Shown here: one piece after another, positions 8,486 through 16,207 of the stretch
How positions within the stretch are numbered: position 1 is the stretch's first letter
How the letters are laid out: each line of letters opens with the position of its first letter
Assembly (NCBI RefSeq): GCF_016904675.1
Contig: NZ_CP070228.1
Location: 372,001-436,000 of the forward strand
DNA: 64,000 nt
Origin: Arcanobacterium phocisimile
GTDB lineage: Bacteria > Actinomycetota > Actinomycetes > Actinomycetales > Actinomycetaceae
Direction of reading: 5' to 3'
Made by a program: the position numbers and the translations under genes
Notes under the pieces: generated by a model
The model's input: only the letters and a program-made list of their open reading frames with translations
Database searches by the model: none
What the model was told of the DNA's origin: nothing

Positions 8486-9094
8486 ATGAACGATGTAGTC
8501 TCAGTCCAAGATCGTAAGCTGTTATCGCACCAATTCGAGGAGCAGGCGTTGCCGCTTCTCGATCAGTTGTATGGTGCCGCACTTCGTCTAACTCGCAATC
8601 CTGCTGACGCTGAAGATCTGGTGCAAGAAACCTACGCCAAAGCGTTCGCAGCGTTCCACCAATATAAACAGGGGACAAATCTCAAAGCGTGGCTGTATCG
8701 CATTCTCAATAACGCATTTATTTCTAACTATCGCAAAGCCCAACGTAGACCAAAAGAAGCTGATGCAGACCAGGTAGAGGACTGGCAAGAATATGCGGCC
8801 TCAACGCACGATTCACGAGGGTTGATGTCAGCGGAAGCTGAAGTGCTTGAGCGGCTGCCCGATTCAGAAATTAAAGAAGCACTGGAACAACTTTCGGATG
8901 ATCGTCGAACTGTTGTGTATTTAGCTGATATTGAAGGGTTTTCGTATCAAGAGATAGCTGATATCGTCGGGGTGCCAATTGGGACGGTGATGTCTCGCCT
9001 TCACCGTGGGCGTACTCAGCTTAGAGAGATTCTTCGTGACTATGCCCGTGAACTGGGATATAAAGTTAAGAAGAAGGCGGAGGAGAAGAAGTGA
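8486..9094 (+). CDS. sigR: ECF sigma factor SigR/SigH (thiol-oxidative stress)
   Basis: 202 residues from ATG 8486. Region 2 is clear ([20 protein letters not shown] and the following [19 protein letters not shown]), as is region 4 ([20 protein letters not shown] then [20 protein letters not shown]). A basic [10 protein letters not shown] tail ends the protein. A TTG at 8453 would add 11 unconserved residues and overlap the putative promoter, so it was not used. It overlaps the anti-sigma gene (GTGA), the classical sigR-rsrA arrangement. Predicted to direct thioredoxin and mycothiol-type responses when released from RsrA. Confidence 0.93.
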   Translation: MNDVVSVQDRKLLSHQFEEQALPLLDQLYGAALRLTRNPADAEDLVQETYAKAFAAFHQYKQGTNLKAWLYRILNNAFISNYRKAQRRPKEADADQVEDWQEYAASTHDSRGLMSAEAEVLERLPDSEIKEALEQLSDDRRTVVYLADIEGFSYQEIADIVGVPIGTVMSRLHRGRTQLREILRDYARELGYKVKKKAEEKK

Positions 9095-9372
9095 AGCGTT
9101 TTGAAGATTTACTAGAACAACTTGACGAGTGTCACTGTGCAGATGTTGCGTGTGATTGTTCAGAAGTTTTGGTGCACTTGTTTGAGCTCGTCGATGAAGA
9201 TATGCCAGTGGAGCAGGCTCAGCGAATGTTGCAGCATAGTGCCGGGTGTGAGCATTGTGGCGATATGATCCGTGCCGAGGTTATGGTACGTCTGGCGCTA
9301 CAGCGTTCGTGCACTTCTGATGTGGCTCCAGAAGAGCTACGGGCACGTATCGTAGAGGTTTTGCAGGGCTAG
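9091..9372 (+). CDS. rsrA: Zinc-containing anti-sigma factor RsrA/RshA
   Basis: 93 residues with the ZAS-type motif H-x3-C-x2-C (His49, Cys53, Cys56; HSAGCEHC) and further Cys residues upstream ([10 protein letters not shown]). In RsrA these Cys/His residues bind zinc and oxidise to disulphides, releasing the sigma factor (established for Streptomyces RsrA and Mycobacterium RshA). GTG start at 9091 overlaps the sigR stop by 4 bases. The unusually Cys-rich N terminus (four Cys at 14-23) is more than the minimal motif. Confidence 0.92.
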   Translation: MKRFEDLLEQLDECHCADVACDCSEVLVHLFELVDEDMPVEQAQRMLQHSAGCEHCGDMIRAEVMVRLALQRSCTSDVAPEELRARIVEVLQG

Positions 9373-9419
9373 TTTCGTTTGCGGGAGGCGTAAGCGTGAG
9401 TAGCTCCATCGTTATTAAT

Positions 9420-9449
9420 GTGACGCATTAGCTCATTACCCGGTACAAT
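9420..9449 (+). promoter_or_regulatory. Candidate promoter for bL37
   Basis: GTGACG (9420-9425) and TACAAT (9444-9449), separated by 18 bases and ending 49 bases before the bL37 ATG. This region is not duplicated in the second bL37 copy. Confidence 0.45.
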
Positions 9450-9498
9450 ATAGTTTCGTCGTGCCGTAAAACTGCGGCCGAAGGTTAAGGAGTACACA

Positions 9499-9573
9499 AT
9501 GTCGAAGCGTTCGCGTAAGCGCCGTGACCGCAAGAAGCGCGGTGCAAACCACGGCAAGCGTCCCAACACCTGA
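9499..9573 (+). CDS. Large-subunit ribosomal protein bL37 (24 residues)
   Basis: Tiny, extremely basic ORF starting MSKRSRKRRDRKKRG and ending GANHGKRPNT, preceded by AAGGAG at a good distance. It matches the actinobacterial 24-residue ribosomal protein bL37 described from mycobacterial ribosome structures, and the position downstream of sigR/sigH-rsrA fits as well. It is followed by a perfect terminator hairpin. A degraded second copy lies at 11481-11552. Confidence 0.85.
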   Translation: MSKRSRKRRDRKKRGANHGKRPNT

Positions 9574-9642
9574 TTTTGGGTTCGAAGCTTGGGAATCTCT
9601 TGATTCCAATGAAAAGAGAGCGGCTTTTAGTCGCTCTCTTTT
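9502..9642 (+). repeat. Direct repeat copy 1: bL37 3' region
   Basis: From codon 2 of bL37 to the end of its terminator, this segment is repeated at 11481-11623. The first 72 bases (codon 2 to the stop) differ at one position only; the following 70 bases diverge but keep the segment GAAGCTTGGGAATC and the terminator arms. Confidence 0.85.
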
Positions 9643-9643
9643 C
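9611..9643 (+). terminator. Intrinsic terminator after bL37
   Basis: 12-bp perfect stem GAAAAGAGAGCG (9611-9622) and CGCTCTCTTTTC (9632-9643) with a 9-nt loop and terminal T-run. A mutated version accompanies the second bL37 copy (about 11593-11623). Confidence 0.85.
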
Positions 9644-9673
9644 ATATGTTAATTGCGCACTGGATTCTTAGGT

Positions 9674-10030
9674 CTACGCTTTTTCTTTCAAAACGATGAA
9701 AGCTGAAGCGATAAGTGCGATCACACCAGCAATGATGATCGGTAGGAATCCCTGCGTCCATGATGTATTAGGTGACATATTATCTGCCGCTTCTACCATA
9801 GACCCGAAAGCAAGTATTGCGTAGACGAAGCAGGTAATAGATGAGATCCAAAGCAGCGCCGTAGCGATTCTCGCTACGTTGTTTAGTTGCGGATCTTTAG
9901 TCAACAACACAACGGCCGCAACAAACAGAGCTACGCTAATGACAGAACCTATCGGAGATAGGACGTAAGGAGCCAAGATGGCTCCTAGTGGCCACGTCGC
10001 CAGAAATGTCTTCTCTTTTGTTTTAGTCAA
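9674..10030 (-). CDS. Small four-helix membrane protein, unknown
   Basis: 118 residues. Four hydrophobic segments are visible at about 14-28, 29-46, 54-75 and 92-112, with short Lys-rich ends (MTKTKEKT, VLKEKA). No catalytic motif is recognised. Its start overlaps the end of the upstream secreted-protein pseudogene by 8 bases, so the two formed an operon. It lies inside the segment bounded by the two bL37 copies and is therefore probably accessory DNA. Function unknown. Confidence 0.6.
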   Translation of the reverse strand: MTKTKEKTFLATWPLGAILAPYVLSPIGSVISVALFVAAVVLLTKDPQLNNVARIATALLWISSITCFVYAILAFGSMVEAADNMSPNTSWTQGFLPIIIAGVIALIASAFIVLKEKA

Positions 10031-11071
10031 TTATCTTCCCTCCGCCTGGATTGCACATTGAGTTAACAGTCTGCAGGTAGCCGACGTTGGGGCGCCATTC
10101 ATCGAGAATCCACGTCGATTTCCAAAAAGCAAATTGTTGGTGACAGATATATTGGTCTAGCATACCGTCAAGATTGACATTTAGTCCTCTATTCTTGTAT
10201 TTCGCGTAAAGTTCGTTCCAGCCCGCAACACCAACTAAATAACTGGGAGCATTAGCACGCGCCCAACCCGTTGGCGAAACTTTAAGGGTCCACCCTTCAC
10301 CCCGGTGCTCCCATGTTGCCTTTGAAATTAAGTCGAAACCTAACCAAGGATCAGCAACTACCGGATAGGTAACAGCTGCCCCTCGATGTTCTACATGCTG
10401 GATAACGGCATTACCCTCGATGGTGTAGTAAGTAGGAACTTCCTTCCCCTTAGCGTCAATTGCCCAAGGGGCAGAAATTTCGCCAACCAGATCATTATTA
10501 GAGTTTAGGGTATACACGCCCTTTAAAGGTTCGGTTCTCCCCTCAGGGGGTGTTAATTGTTCTAGTTCCGCACCAGTCGCCAATCGTAAGTCCGAAGATA
10601 AATCCAGCGTATGGTGAAATTCTTGAGGGCTATCTAACGAGGTTATGACAGTATTGATTCGTACGCCATCTTTTGTTGCTTGTACTGTTTGAGCGATATT
10701 CTTGCCAGCATAAACAACGGATCCATCGTCTGTAAGTGAACCTTTGCTCTTCACTTCCGGGTCTAGAAACAGTTTGGTGCTAGAGGTAGGGGAGGGGCTG
10801 TCAACCGAAGTAATAACAACTGGCTTGTAGGCGTCTTTAGGGATCTCTACATCCACATAACCGCGCGAAAGATATCCATCTTCGGTTGGGACGGCTTCTA
10901 TGTTATTAATAGCTACTTTATCGGGCGTTGATTGAGCGACAATTGTAGCAAGTTCCTAATCGCCTAGATCACGTGAATTCTCAGATAAGGGTGGCGCAAA
11001 CGCGTAAGTCATAGTGCCGATAGCAAGAGTGCATGAAGTGGCTATTGATGTGAGTAGTGATATTTTTTCAT
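10023..11071 (-). pseudogene. Decayed secreted protein, DUF2599-like C-terminal domain
   Basis: An ATG at 11071 has a good Shine-Dalgarno (GAGG) but runs into a stop after nine codons. Shifting the frame by one base in the A6 run just after the ATG gives a clear signal peptide (KKISLLTSIATS, then CTLAIGTMTYAFA) that continues in frame to 10023, except for one TAG stop at 10956-10958. So there is one frameshift (length 1049, one base short of a multiple of three) and one nonsense codon. The intact part has a C-terminal domain with WTLKVSPTGWAR, GWNELYAKY, DQYICHQQFAFWKSTW and CNPGG, resembling DUF2599 proteins of actinobacteria. The remaining open frame from 10856 could still make 277 residues but without a signal peptide. 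Original function unknown. Confidence 0.7.
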
Positions 11072-11475
11072 GGTTCTTTTATTCCTCTGAAGTTAGCATT
11101 TGGTGAGAGTTCACATGTGTGCCATCGCACTCTTTAATCGTATATGAAATATGTAACCTAGTGAAGTGAAACTGTGAAATAGGTAACATCTCGTTTACGT
11201 GTGTGTGGCATCGCAGGTTGGGCTGTCGATACTGGTAGTGTGCCGAATCGAATCTCGTTTTTTCTGTTTTGTTGCGGGGAAGTTGGTGTTGAATTCGGTT
11301 TGGATAAGGAGTGAAATATCCCCGATGTGAAATGTGTGGCAACGTCATGATCAAATTCGGCAAGGCCAGTCAAGGCCGGAAATATTAGCTGATTATAGGG
11401 TGAAGTCTGCAAGAAAACCCATGTTCGTGGATGGTATATGGCGAAGGTGAGACAATGCGTTCCTGGCAGGCGTTA
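11072..11475. other. Intergenic stretch without recognisable gene
   Basis: About 400 bases between the pseudogene start and the second bL37 copy. Two overlapping minus-strand ORFs of 84 and 94 codons have no plausible start site, composition or motif and look like chance. No terminator, tRNA or attachment site was recognised. Confidence 0.5.
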
Positions 11476-11480
11476 ATGTC

Positions 11481-11552
11481 TCGAAGCGTTCGCGTAAGCG
11501 CCGTGACCGCAAGAAGCGCGGTTCAAACCACGGCAAGCGTCCCAACACCTGA
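11481..11552 (+). pseudogene. Second bL37 copy lacking a start codon
   Basis: The sequence from bL37 codon 2 to the stop is preserved with one change (GGTGCA to GGTTCA, Ala to Ser), but the ATG just upstream (11476) is out of frame. The in-frame codons before it are GTC, AAT, GTT, GGC and GCA, with no start codon. Promoter and ribosome-binding site of copy 1 are absent. The terminator hairpin downstream is degraded. It may be a by-product of the event that placed the 9.65-11.47 kb segment here. Confidence 0.75.
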
Positions 11553-11623
11553 TCTTGAGTCCGAAGCTTGGGAATCATTGATTCCATAATAGGAGAAAGC
11601 GGCTAATAAGTCGCTCTCTTTTA
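11481..11623 (+). repeat. Direct repeat copy 2: bL37 3' region
   Basis: Homologous to 9502-9642. It begins abruptly at codon 2 of bL37 and fades after the terminator remnant. Start-to-start distance is 1979 bases. Confidence 0.85.
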
Positions 11624-11659
11624 GTCATCTTACGTTCGTATGAGAAAGGTGCGTGCTCA

Positions 11660-12241
11660 ATGCCAATAGCACATGAATATGAGATCGTGTCAGCTCGGCG
11701 AGTGCTGTTTTATGGTGTTACTGGAAGCGGAAAGTCAACGTTAGCTCGGGAATTTGCGCAACTCCGTCACTATCCGCTGTGTCTTGTTGACGAACAAATT
11801 GGTTTTGTGCCAGCTTCGGAAGCGGTATGGCAAAATCGGGACGAAAATGAGATGCGTGCGTTGGCAGATCAGTTCACGCAATTACCCGAATGGGTATGCG
11901 ATTCAGCGTGGGGAAAATTCAAAGATGTCATTTTTTCGCGCGCAGATTTGTTAGTAGCTCTTGACTATCCGCGGTACGTCTCACTCTGGCGCTTGACTAA
12001 ACGCTCAATTAAACGAGTGATTAGGCGCGAGCATGTATGCAATGGGAATATCGAAACGTGGAGACGTTTATTTAACTCCGAATCGATTATTCGTTGGCAT
12101 TTCCTTTCGTTTTCACGAAAGCGCCAATGGATGCGAGAGCAGGAGAACAGGAGTACTGGGATACCTGTAGTGCGCCTTACGTCTCCGTCTGCTGCGGAGG
12201 CTTTTTTGGCGGCCGTCCGCGTTTCGGTAACTGACCGGTAG
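11660..12241 (+). CDS. P-loop nucleoside/nucleotide kinase-like protein
   Basis: 193 residues. Walker A GVTGSGKST at 19-27, then the pattern of small P-loop kinases often annotated as topology modulation/FlaR-like or adenylate-kinase-like proteins: DEQIGFV after strand 2, PEWVCDSAWG, ADLLVALDYPR, and an Arg-rich lid SLWRLTKRSIKRVIRREH. Substrate unknown. ATG at 11660 with AGAAAGG upstream. Its last 65 bases overlap the opposing ribbon-helix-helix gene and contain a hairpin plus T-run. It probably followed bL37 directly before the island separated them. Confidence 0.8.
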   Translation: MPIAHEYEIVSARRVLFYGVTGSGKSTLAREFAQLRHYPLCLVDEQIGFVPASEAVWQNRDENEMRALADQFTQLPEWVCDSAWGKFKDVIFSRADLLVALDYPRYVSLWRLTKRSIKRVIRREHVCNGNIETWRRLFNSESIIRWHFLSFSRKRQWMREQENRSTGIPVVRLTSPSAAEAFLAAVRVSVTDR

Positions 12242-12392
12242 TGCCAGGGAGTCGGCCAGCTCTTCGTAACCCATCTCGAAGAATGACTTCGATTTGCGCG
12301 TTGACTGAGCGCAAATCGTCCTCGGCCCAGCGGGCAACGGCATCGTGAACCGCTGGGTCGAGGCGTAACGAAATAGCTTTGCGAGGTGTCAT
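12177..12392 (-). CDS. Ribbon-helix-helix (Arc-type) DNA-binding protein
   Basis: 71 residues from ATG 12392. The N-terminal strand plus two helices (PRKAISLRLDPAVHDAVARW then AEDDLRSVNAQIEVILRDGL) match Arc/MetJ-type RHH folds, and the basic Pro-rich tail (PKRGRPPKKPPQQ) may bind DNA nonspecifically. Starts 4 bases after the SPFH gene stop; its ribosome-binding site GGAGG lies inside the last SPFH codons, so the two genes are coupled. Small Arc-like proteins following SPFH genes are common in actinobacteria. It could regulate the operon through the long inverted repeat at 13370-13420; this is inference. An upstream in-frame start would add 17 residues overlapping the SPFH gene. Confidence 0.75.
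   Translation of the reverse strand: MTPRKAISLRLDPAVHDAVARWAEDDLRSVNAQIEVILRDGLRRAGRLPGTTGQLPKRGRPPKKPPQQTET
12183..12207 (+). terminator. Hairpin plus T-run inside overlapping gene ends
   Basis: CTCCG (12183-12187) and CGGAG (12195-12199) followed by CTTTTTT. It would terminate plus-strand transcripts, yet lies 34 bases before the stop of the P-loop kinase gene and within the antisense 3' end of the RHH gene. The stem is only 5 bp. Confidence 0.35.
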
Positions 12393-12396
12393 AAGC

Positions 12397-13362
12397 TTAC
12401 TGGTAAAGACCTCCAGCATTAATGACTGGTTGTGTCTGTCCATCAGAACACAGAACTACGAGCAGGTTGGATACCATTGCGGCCCGTCGTTCTGGGTCAA
12501 GATCCACAATGTTTTTCTGTTCGAGCTGATCGAGTGCCATCTCAACCATGGAGACGGCGCCGTCAACGATTGTTTCGCGAGCATCCACGATTGCTGCAGC
12601 TTGCTGGCGCTGTAGCATTGCTTGGGCGATTTCAGGAGCGTAAGAGAGGGAAGAAATGCGGGTCTCCACGATTTCTAAGCCGGCAACGCTCACTCGCTCG
12701 GCAACTTCATTAGCTAGCTCAATGCTGATGTCCTCGGTTGATCCGCGCAGTGAGGAACGTCCATCAACAGGAAAGTCGTAAGGATGTTGAGTGGCGATAT
12801 GACGGAGTGCTGACTCAGATTGGGACTTAATAAAGTCTTCATAGTTTTCAACCGAGAACTGCGCCTTCGCGGTGTCTGCGACCTGCCAGACAACAATTGC
12901 TGCGATATTAATAGGGTTTCCAGAGTAGTCGTTAACCTTCGTCTCGTTGGTTTCAAAGTTGCGTACGCGCACTGAAACTTTTTTACGATTAGTGAATGGG
13001 ATGGTGTAACTGAACCCGGTACTCCGGATCGTGCCCATGTAGGTTCCGAAAAGCTGAACGACGCGAGACTCACCCGGGGAAACGATCGTGAATCCAGTAA
13101 GTAAAAAGAATGCCAGTAAGAAGACGATGCCGCATATAGTCATGACGACATTTGTTTGAGTGGTGGCAGTGCCATTATCTTGCGCAATCGCGCCTTGGAT
13201 GAAGAACCATGAGGAGAGTCCGATAGCTGCCAAGATGCTGAAAAAGAGAAGGATCGTTCCAGCTGATCCTAGTGCCCATGCTTTCTTTTCTGTTATATCT
13301 ACCCGGATGCCAGAGTGGCCGACTGGGTCGGCGGCTACCGTGACTGGTGTTGATGTGTCCAT
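12397..13362 (-). CDS. SPFH/band-7 (stomatin-prohibitin) membrane protein
   Basis: 321 residues. Two N-terminal membrane segments (about 31-55 and 72-93), then an SPFH domain beginning [20 protein letters not shown] (about 93-112) with the LPFTNRKK-like and [14 protein letters not shown] segments, and a helical C-terminal part ([20 protein letters not shown]). SPFH proteins form membrane microdomain scaffolds; the partner here is unknown. ATG at 13362. The 5' leader contains a perfect 22-bp inverted repeat 7 bases before the start codon. Confidence 0.9.
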   Translation of the reverse strand: MDTSTPVTVAADPVGHSGIRVDITEKKAWALGSAGTILLFFSILAAIGLSSWFFIQGAIAQDNGTATTQTNVVMTICGIVFLLAFFLLTGFTIVSPGESRVVQLFGTYMGTIRSTGFSYTIPFTNRKKVSVRVRNFETNETKVNDYSGNPINIAAIVVWQVADTAKAQFSVENYEDFIKSQSESALRHIATQHPYDFPVDGRSSLRGSTEDISIELANEVAERVSVAGLEIVETRISSLSYAPEIAQAMLQRQQAAAIVDARETIVDGAVSMVEMALDQLEQKNIVDLDPERRAAMVSNLLVVLCSDGQTQPVINAGGLYQ

Positions 13363-13369
13363 ATAAAGT

Positions 13370-13420
13370 CCTAACCTCTAAAAAGTGATATAAAAATGAT
13401 ATCACTTTTTAGAGGTTAGG
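13370..13420. repeat. Perfect 22-bp inverted repeat in front of the SPFH gene
   Basis: Arms 13370-13391 and 13399-13420 are exact reverse complements (outer end CCTAACCTCTAAAAAGTGAT), with a 7-base A-rich spacer. No T-run follows on either strand, so a simple terminator is unlikely. It may be an operator or a leader hairpin covering the SPFH ribosome-binding region. The AGTGATAT...ATATCACT core is the most operator-like part. Confidence 0.85.
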
Positions 13421-13515
13421 TGAAGAGTGTGCATAGAGTTTGCATATCTGGCCTTAAAACAGACCATAACCACTATTTATTGCGTGGCATGCGCATTCTA
13501 TGCTCGCTAGCTCTC

Positions 13516-14763
13516 TTACTTCTTATGCTTCGCTTTGTTAGCAGGCTTTGAAGTGGAATCGATGAATCCAAGCTGCTCAGGAGTTTCTGGAATTTCATTG
13601 GTAAGCCAACGTGCGGTGTCCTCATCGGCGTGGTGGCGAACAATCGTACGGAACTCGCTCATTTCAAAGTACAAGCAGTTGGTAAGCGGGTTGCGCTTGT
13701 GCTTGATGATCTTGTAGAGCCAGTAGATGAACAATCCGATGTTGAAGATCAATGCTGCCCAGGCGCAGACAATATTGGCAACTGGGTTCATCGTTGCATA
13801 GTTCGTCATCGAACTTGGCTTGACCAAAAGTTCAGGCAAGAGGTTGTTTGCGGCAATCCAGAACATGAGTGTAAAGCAGCGGAACCAAATCCACTGGCCC
13901 TTTGCCCATGTGAATGCTGGAATTGTACAAGCGAGCAACAGTGCAAACGTGCAATACCAGGTGTAATCGGCTAACGCGTTGTATAGGAAGGCGTGGTTCC
14001 ACAAGTCGTAGGCGATAACCCATGGCCAGACCATGTCTACCCAAATCAGGCCACGAACTTGCTTCTTACCGTTTGCCAGTGTTGTTTTGGATTCTGATGT
14101 AACGAAGATCTTACCTAGACCAGTGATGGTGATGATGTTCAGCAGTCCAGCAAGTGCAGAAACGAGGTTCCAGTGCCCGCCGATCGTGCGGAATCCAGTT
14201 GCTGGATCGATACCGACGTGGTTGGCTTCAAAGTTAGCTGCCAGTGCCTGATACCATTCGGCCGAATGCAGTGGCGCGGTGATGCCGCGCGATTCCGGTA
14301 GCCCGTTGAGGACGTCAATCGAATGTGCGGCGTTGATATCCATCAAACATTGCGGACTTGCGGCACACGCGTAGTAGGAATCGGCTTGGAAGAAAATCGT
14401 AACGTCGCGAATATTGGCTTCCATGATGTTGATGGATAGACCGAGCCATAGTGCGATACCCATCCAAAGTGCATACTTCCGTGCCTTGTCAGGATGGCGT
14501 TTGCCGAATACGAGCAGGTAGCCGGTCATGGTTGCGGTGGCAATCATGATGACGAATTTACCGAACGGGAACCAACCAACCATAGGAACGCCGTGGATGA
14601 TAACGTACGGCATCACGGCGATGCCACCGATGGTCCATAGGGTGAAGATGGTCCAGTTCCAGCGTCGATTGATTTCGGCGACGGCGATCTGTGCGACCAG
14701 GACGATTACCCAGAAAAGATAAACTGAGGGAGTTCCAATCTCCCAGAGGAATAGTGATGACAT
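13516..14763 (-). CDS. Multi-pass membrane protein, DUF5692-like (paralogue 1)
   Basis: 415 residues with about ten hydrophobic segments. Striking signatures are shared with the gene at 16208-17272: IxANIxEAxIRD-type (SINIMEANIRDV here, AINILEAVIRDF there), GIDPATGFRTIGGHWN versus GLDPATGLTISGGSWN, and WVIAYDLWNHAFLYN versus WIIAYDLWNFAYVYN. This resembles an uncharacterised family I recall as DUF5692. Paralogue 1 has an extra segment (about 125-175) containing two Cys (CAASPQC). A Lys-rich C terminus follows. Transport or sensory function is unknown. Divergent from the SRPBCC-like gene. Confidence 0.75.
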   Translation of the reverse strand: MSSLFLWEIGTPSVYLFWVIVLVAQIAVAEINRRWNWTIFTLWTIGGIAVMPYVIIHGVPMVGWFPFGKFVIMIATATMTGYLLVFGKRHPDKARKYALWMGIALWLGLSINIMEANIRDVTIFFQADSYYACAASPQCLMDINAAHSIDVLNGLPESRGITAPLHSAEWYQALAANFEANHVGIDPATGFRTIGGHWNLVSALAGLLNIITITGLGKIFVTSESKTTLANGKKQVRGLIWVDMVWPWVIAYDLWNHAFLYNALADYTWYCTFALLLACTIPAFTWAKGQWIWFRCFTLMFWIAANNLLPELLVKPSSMTNYATMNPVANIVCAWAALIFNIGLFIYWLYKIIKHKRNPLTNCLYFEMSEFRTIVRHHADEDTARWLTNEIPETPEQLGFIDSTSKPANKAKHKK

Positions 14764-14808
14764 GAGGTATCCTTCGGCTTTATAGTGCAGGAAAGTGCGA
14801 GTCGAAAG

Positions 14809-14826
14809 CGATACATAAATGTATCG
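14809..14826. promoter_or_regulatory. Candidate operator between divergent genes
   Basis: Perfect palindrome CGATACAT-AA-ATGTATCG in the 172-base region between the DUF5692-like gene (minus) and the SRPBCC-like gene (plus). Its size and symmetry suit a TetR-type repressor, but no such regulator is encoded nearby. Confidence 0.45.
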
Positions 14827-14935
14827 ACTAGGACTTTATCCTCAATATTAACGTGAAAATTTTGAGATACTGGAGACTAACGTCACAGGGTGGTGGCAGG
14901 TCGTCATTGTACGACGTTACACAGAAGGAGATTCG

Positions 14936-15976
14936 ATGAAAAAGTCATCGTGGATGAAGCTTGGTGGAGCTGCGGCGCTCACCGGTCTTAGTGGTCTGGT
15001 TGCTTTCAGTCAGTTTAGTGGCAAAGCAACGAAGGAAGAACAGGAGTGGGTATATCCTGGCGATGATCTGATCGATGCGAACTATGACAATGGATATTCG
15101 TCAACGTATGCCATTGATATTGATGCTCCAGCTTATGCTGTTTACCGTATTTTCAAGCAGATTGGTGCGGAAAAGTCTGGTTCTTTCAGTTCAGAGTTCC
15201 TCGAGCGTACCTTCGCTCGACTACCGTTCTTCAATTCCTATGAGATTCAAGAAGAGTTCCAGCAGCCAGATTCCATGGTGCCAGGCGATATTGCGGCGTT
15301 CGATTTCCATGGTATGTCAATGGAATGGGCAGACGTTGTTCCAGGTAAGTACATGGTGCAGTGGGTGGACACCAAGAATCCGCCAGCCGCTCCAGGTTCT
15401 TACGCATTCCGTTTCCCATTCATGAAGCACTTTGCTGCTGCTTGGTGTTTCTATTTCGTGCCATTGAAGGGTGACCGTTGCCGATTGATCAACCACTGGC
15501 GTATTGGTTTCGAACCGGATAATCCAACGATTTCAGCGATCAACTGGATTAATATTGAGCTTATTGGTGGTGTCATGACGCACCTTCAAAACCTGTATGT
15601 TAAGCGTGTAGTTGAGTTCCGCAAGAAGCAGCACCATACCGGAAAGATGATGCGCGGTATTTTGGGTGGACGCTGGTTTAATACCGGTACCCCAGCTGGT
15701 CGTTGGGATGGGACCCCGCTATTTGAAGAAACCTATACTCAGTGGATGCGTTACGGTCGTCAATCTCCAGCCGTGGCAGAAATCCGTGAACCCGTCACGG
15801 ACAACCCCGAGTGGCCACCAACGGGCCCAGGAACACCGTGGGCTGACATTGTCGACGAGGATTATTTCACTGATTGGGAAGAGCCAGAGTTCTCTTGGGA
15901 AGAGCAGATTCGCCAGAAGAAGGAAAAGACCTATCTCAAGGGATGGGGTAAGAAGAAGCCTTCAGAAGAGAAGTAA
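14936..15976 (+). CDS. Membrane-anchored SRPBCC-like protein
   Basis: 346 residues. One N-terminal hydrophobic segment (WMKLGGAAALTGLSGLVAF, 5-23) that could be a signal anchor. The middle resembles START/SRPBCC ligand-binding folds: AIDIDAPAYAVYRIFKQIGA then SGSFSSEFLERTF, and a strand GDRCRLINHWRI. The C terminus (about 290-346) is rich in Trp, Glu and Lys with repeated DWEEPEFSWEEQ-type acidic/aromatic patches. Preceded by AGAAGGAG. It stands between two paralogous membrane proteins, suggesting a shared pathway. No enzyme activity can be assigned. Confidence 0.7.
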   Translation: MKKSSWMKLGGAAALTGLSGLVAFSQFSGKATKEEQEWVYPGDDLIDANYDNGYSSTYAIDIDAPAYAVYRIFKQIGAEKSGSFSSEFLERTFARLPFFNSYEIQEEFQQPDSMVPGDIAAFDFHGMSMEWADVVPGKYMVQWVDTKNPPAAPGSYAFRFPFMKHFAAAWCFYFVPLKGDRCRLINHWRIGFEPDNPTISAINWINIELIGGVMTHLQNLYVKRVVEFRKKQHHTGKMMRGILGGRWFNTGTPAGRWDGTPLFEETYTQWMRYGRQSPAVAEIREPVTDNPEWPPTGPGTPWADIVDEDYFTDWEEPEFSWEEQIRQKKEKTYLKGWGKKKPSEEK

Positions 15977-15998
15977 TTCATCTGAAAGATAGTCCTGA

Positions 15999-16041
15999 CG
16001 AAGTGAGCGAGTGCCATGTGGTGTCCGCTCACTTCGTTTTT
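15999..16041 (+). terminator. Intrinsic terminator after the SRPBCC-like gene
   Basis: 11-bp stem CGAAGTGAGCG (15999-16009) and CGCTCACTTCG (16026-16036) followed by TTTTTAG. Confidence 0.85.
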
Positions 16042-16139
16042 AGATGAGGGTTTATGAATGGGAAAGTAATTTGTCATAGAAAAGTGGGTTCCGGTGTGCG
16101 TGGTATTAGGTAGCGGTTAGGGGAAATGAAGAGGCGATA

Positions 16140-16185
16140 GAGAGTGGAATCGGGGAACTAGTACTAGTTCCCCGATTCCACTCTC
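16140..16185. repeat. 46-bp perfect palindrome without loop
   Basis: Arms 16140-16162 and 16163-16185 are exact reverse complements with no spacer (outer arm GAGAGTGGAATCGGGG, centre ACTAGTACTAGT). It lies in the convergent intergenic region, 22 bases beyond the stop of the second DUF5692-like gene. There is no T-run on either side. Confidence 0.9.
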
Positions 16186-16207
16186 GTAGAAGTTGTTAGT
16201 TGATCAC

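Noticed and set aside
11079-11412. Two overlapping minus-strand ORFs (94 and 84 codons)
   Set aside because: No ribosome-binding site, no hydrophobic or domain pattern, and they overlap each other in different frames.
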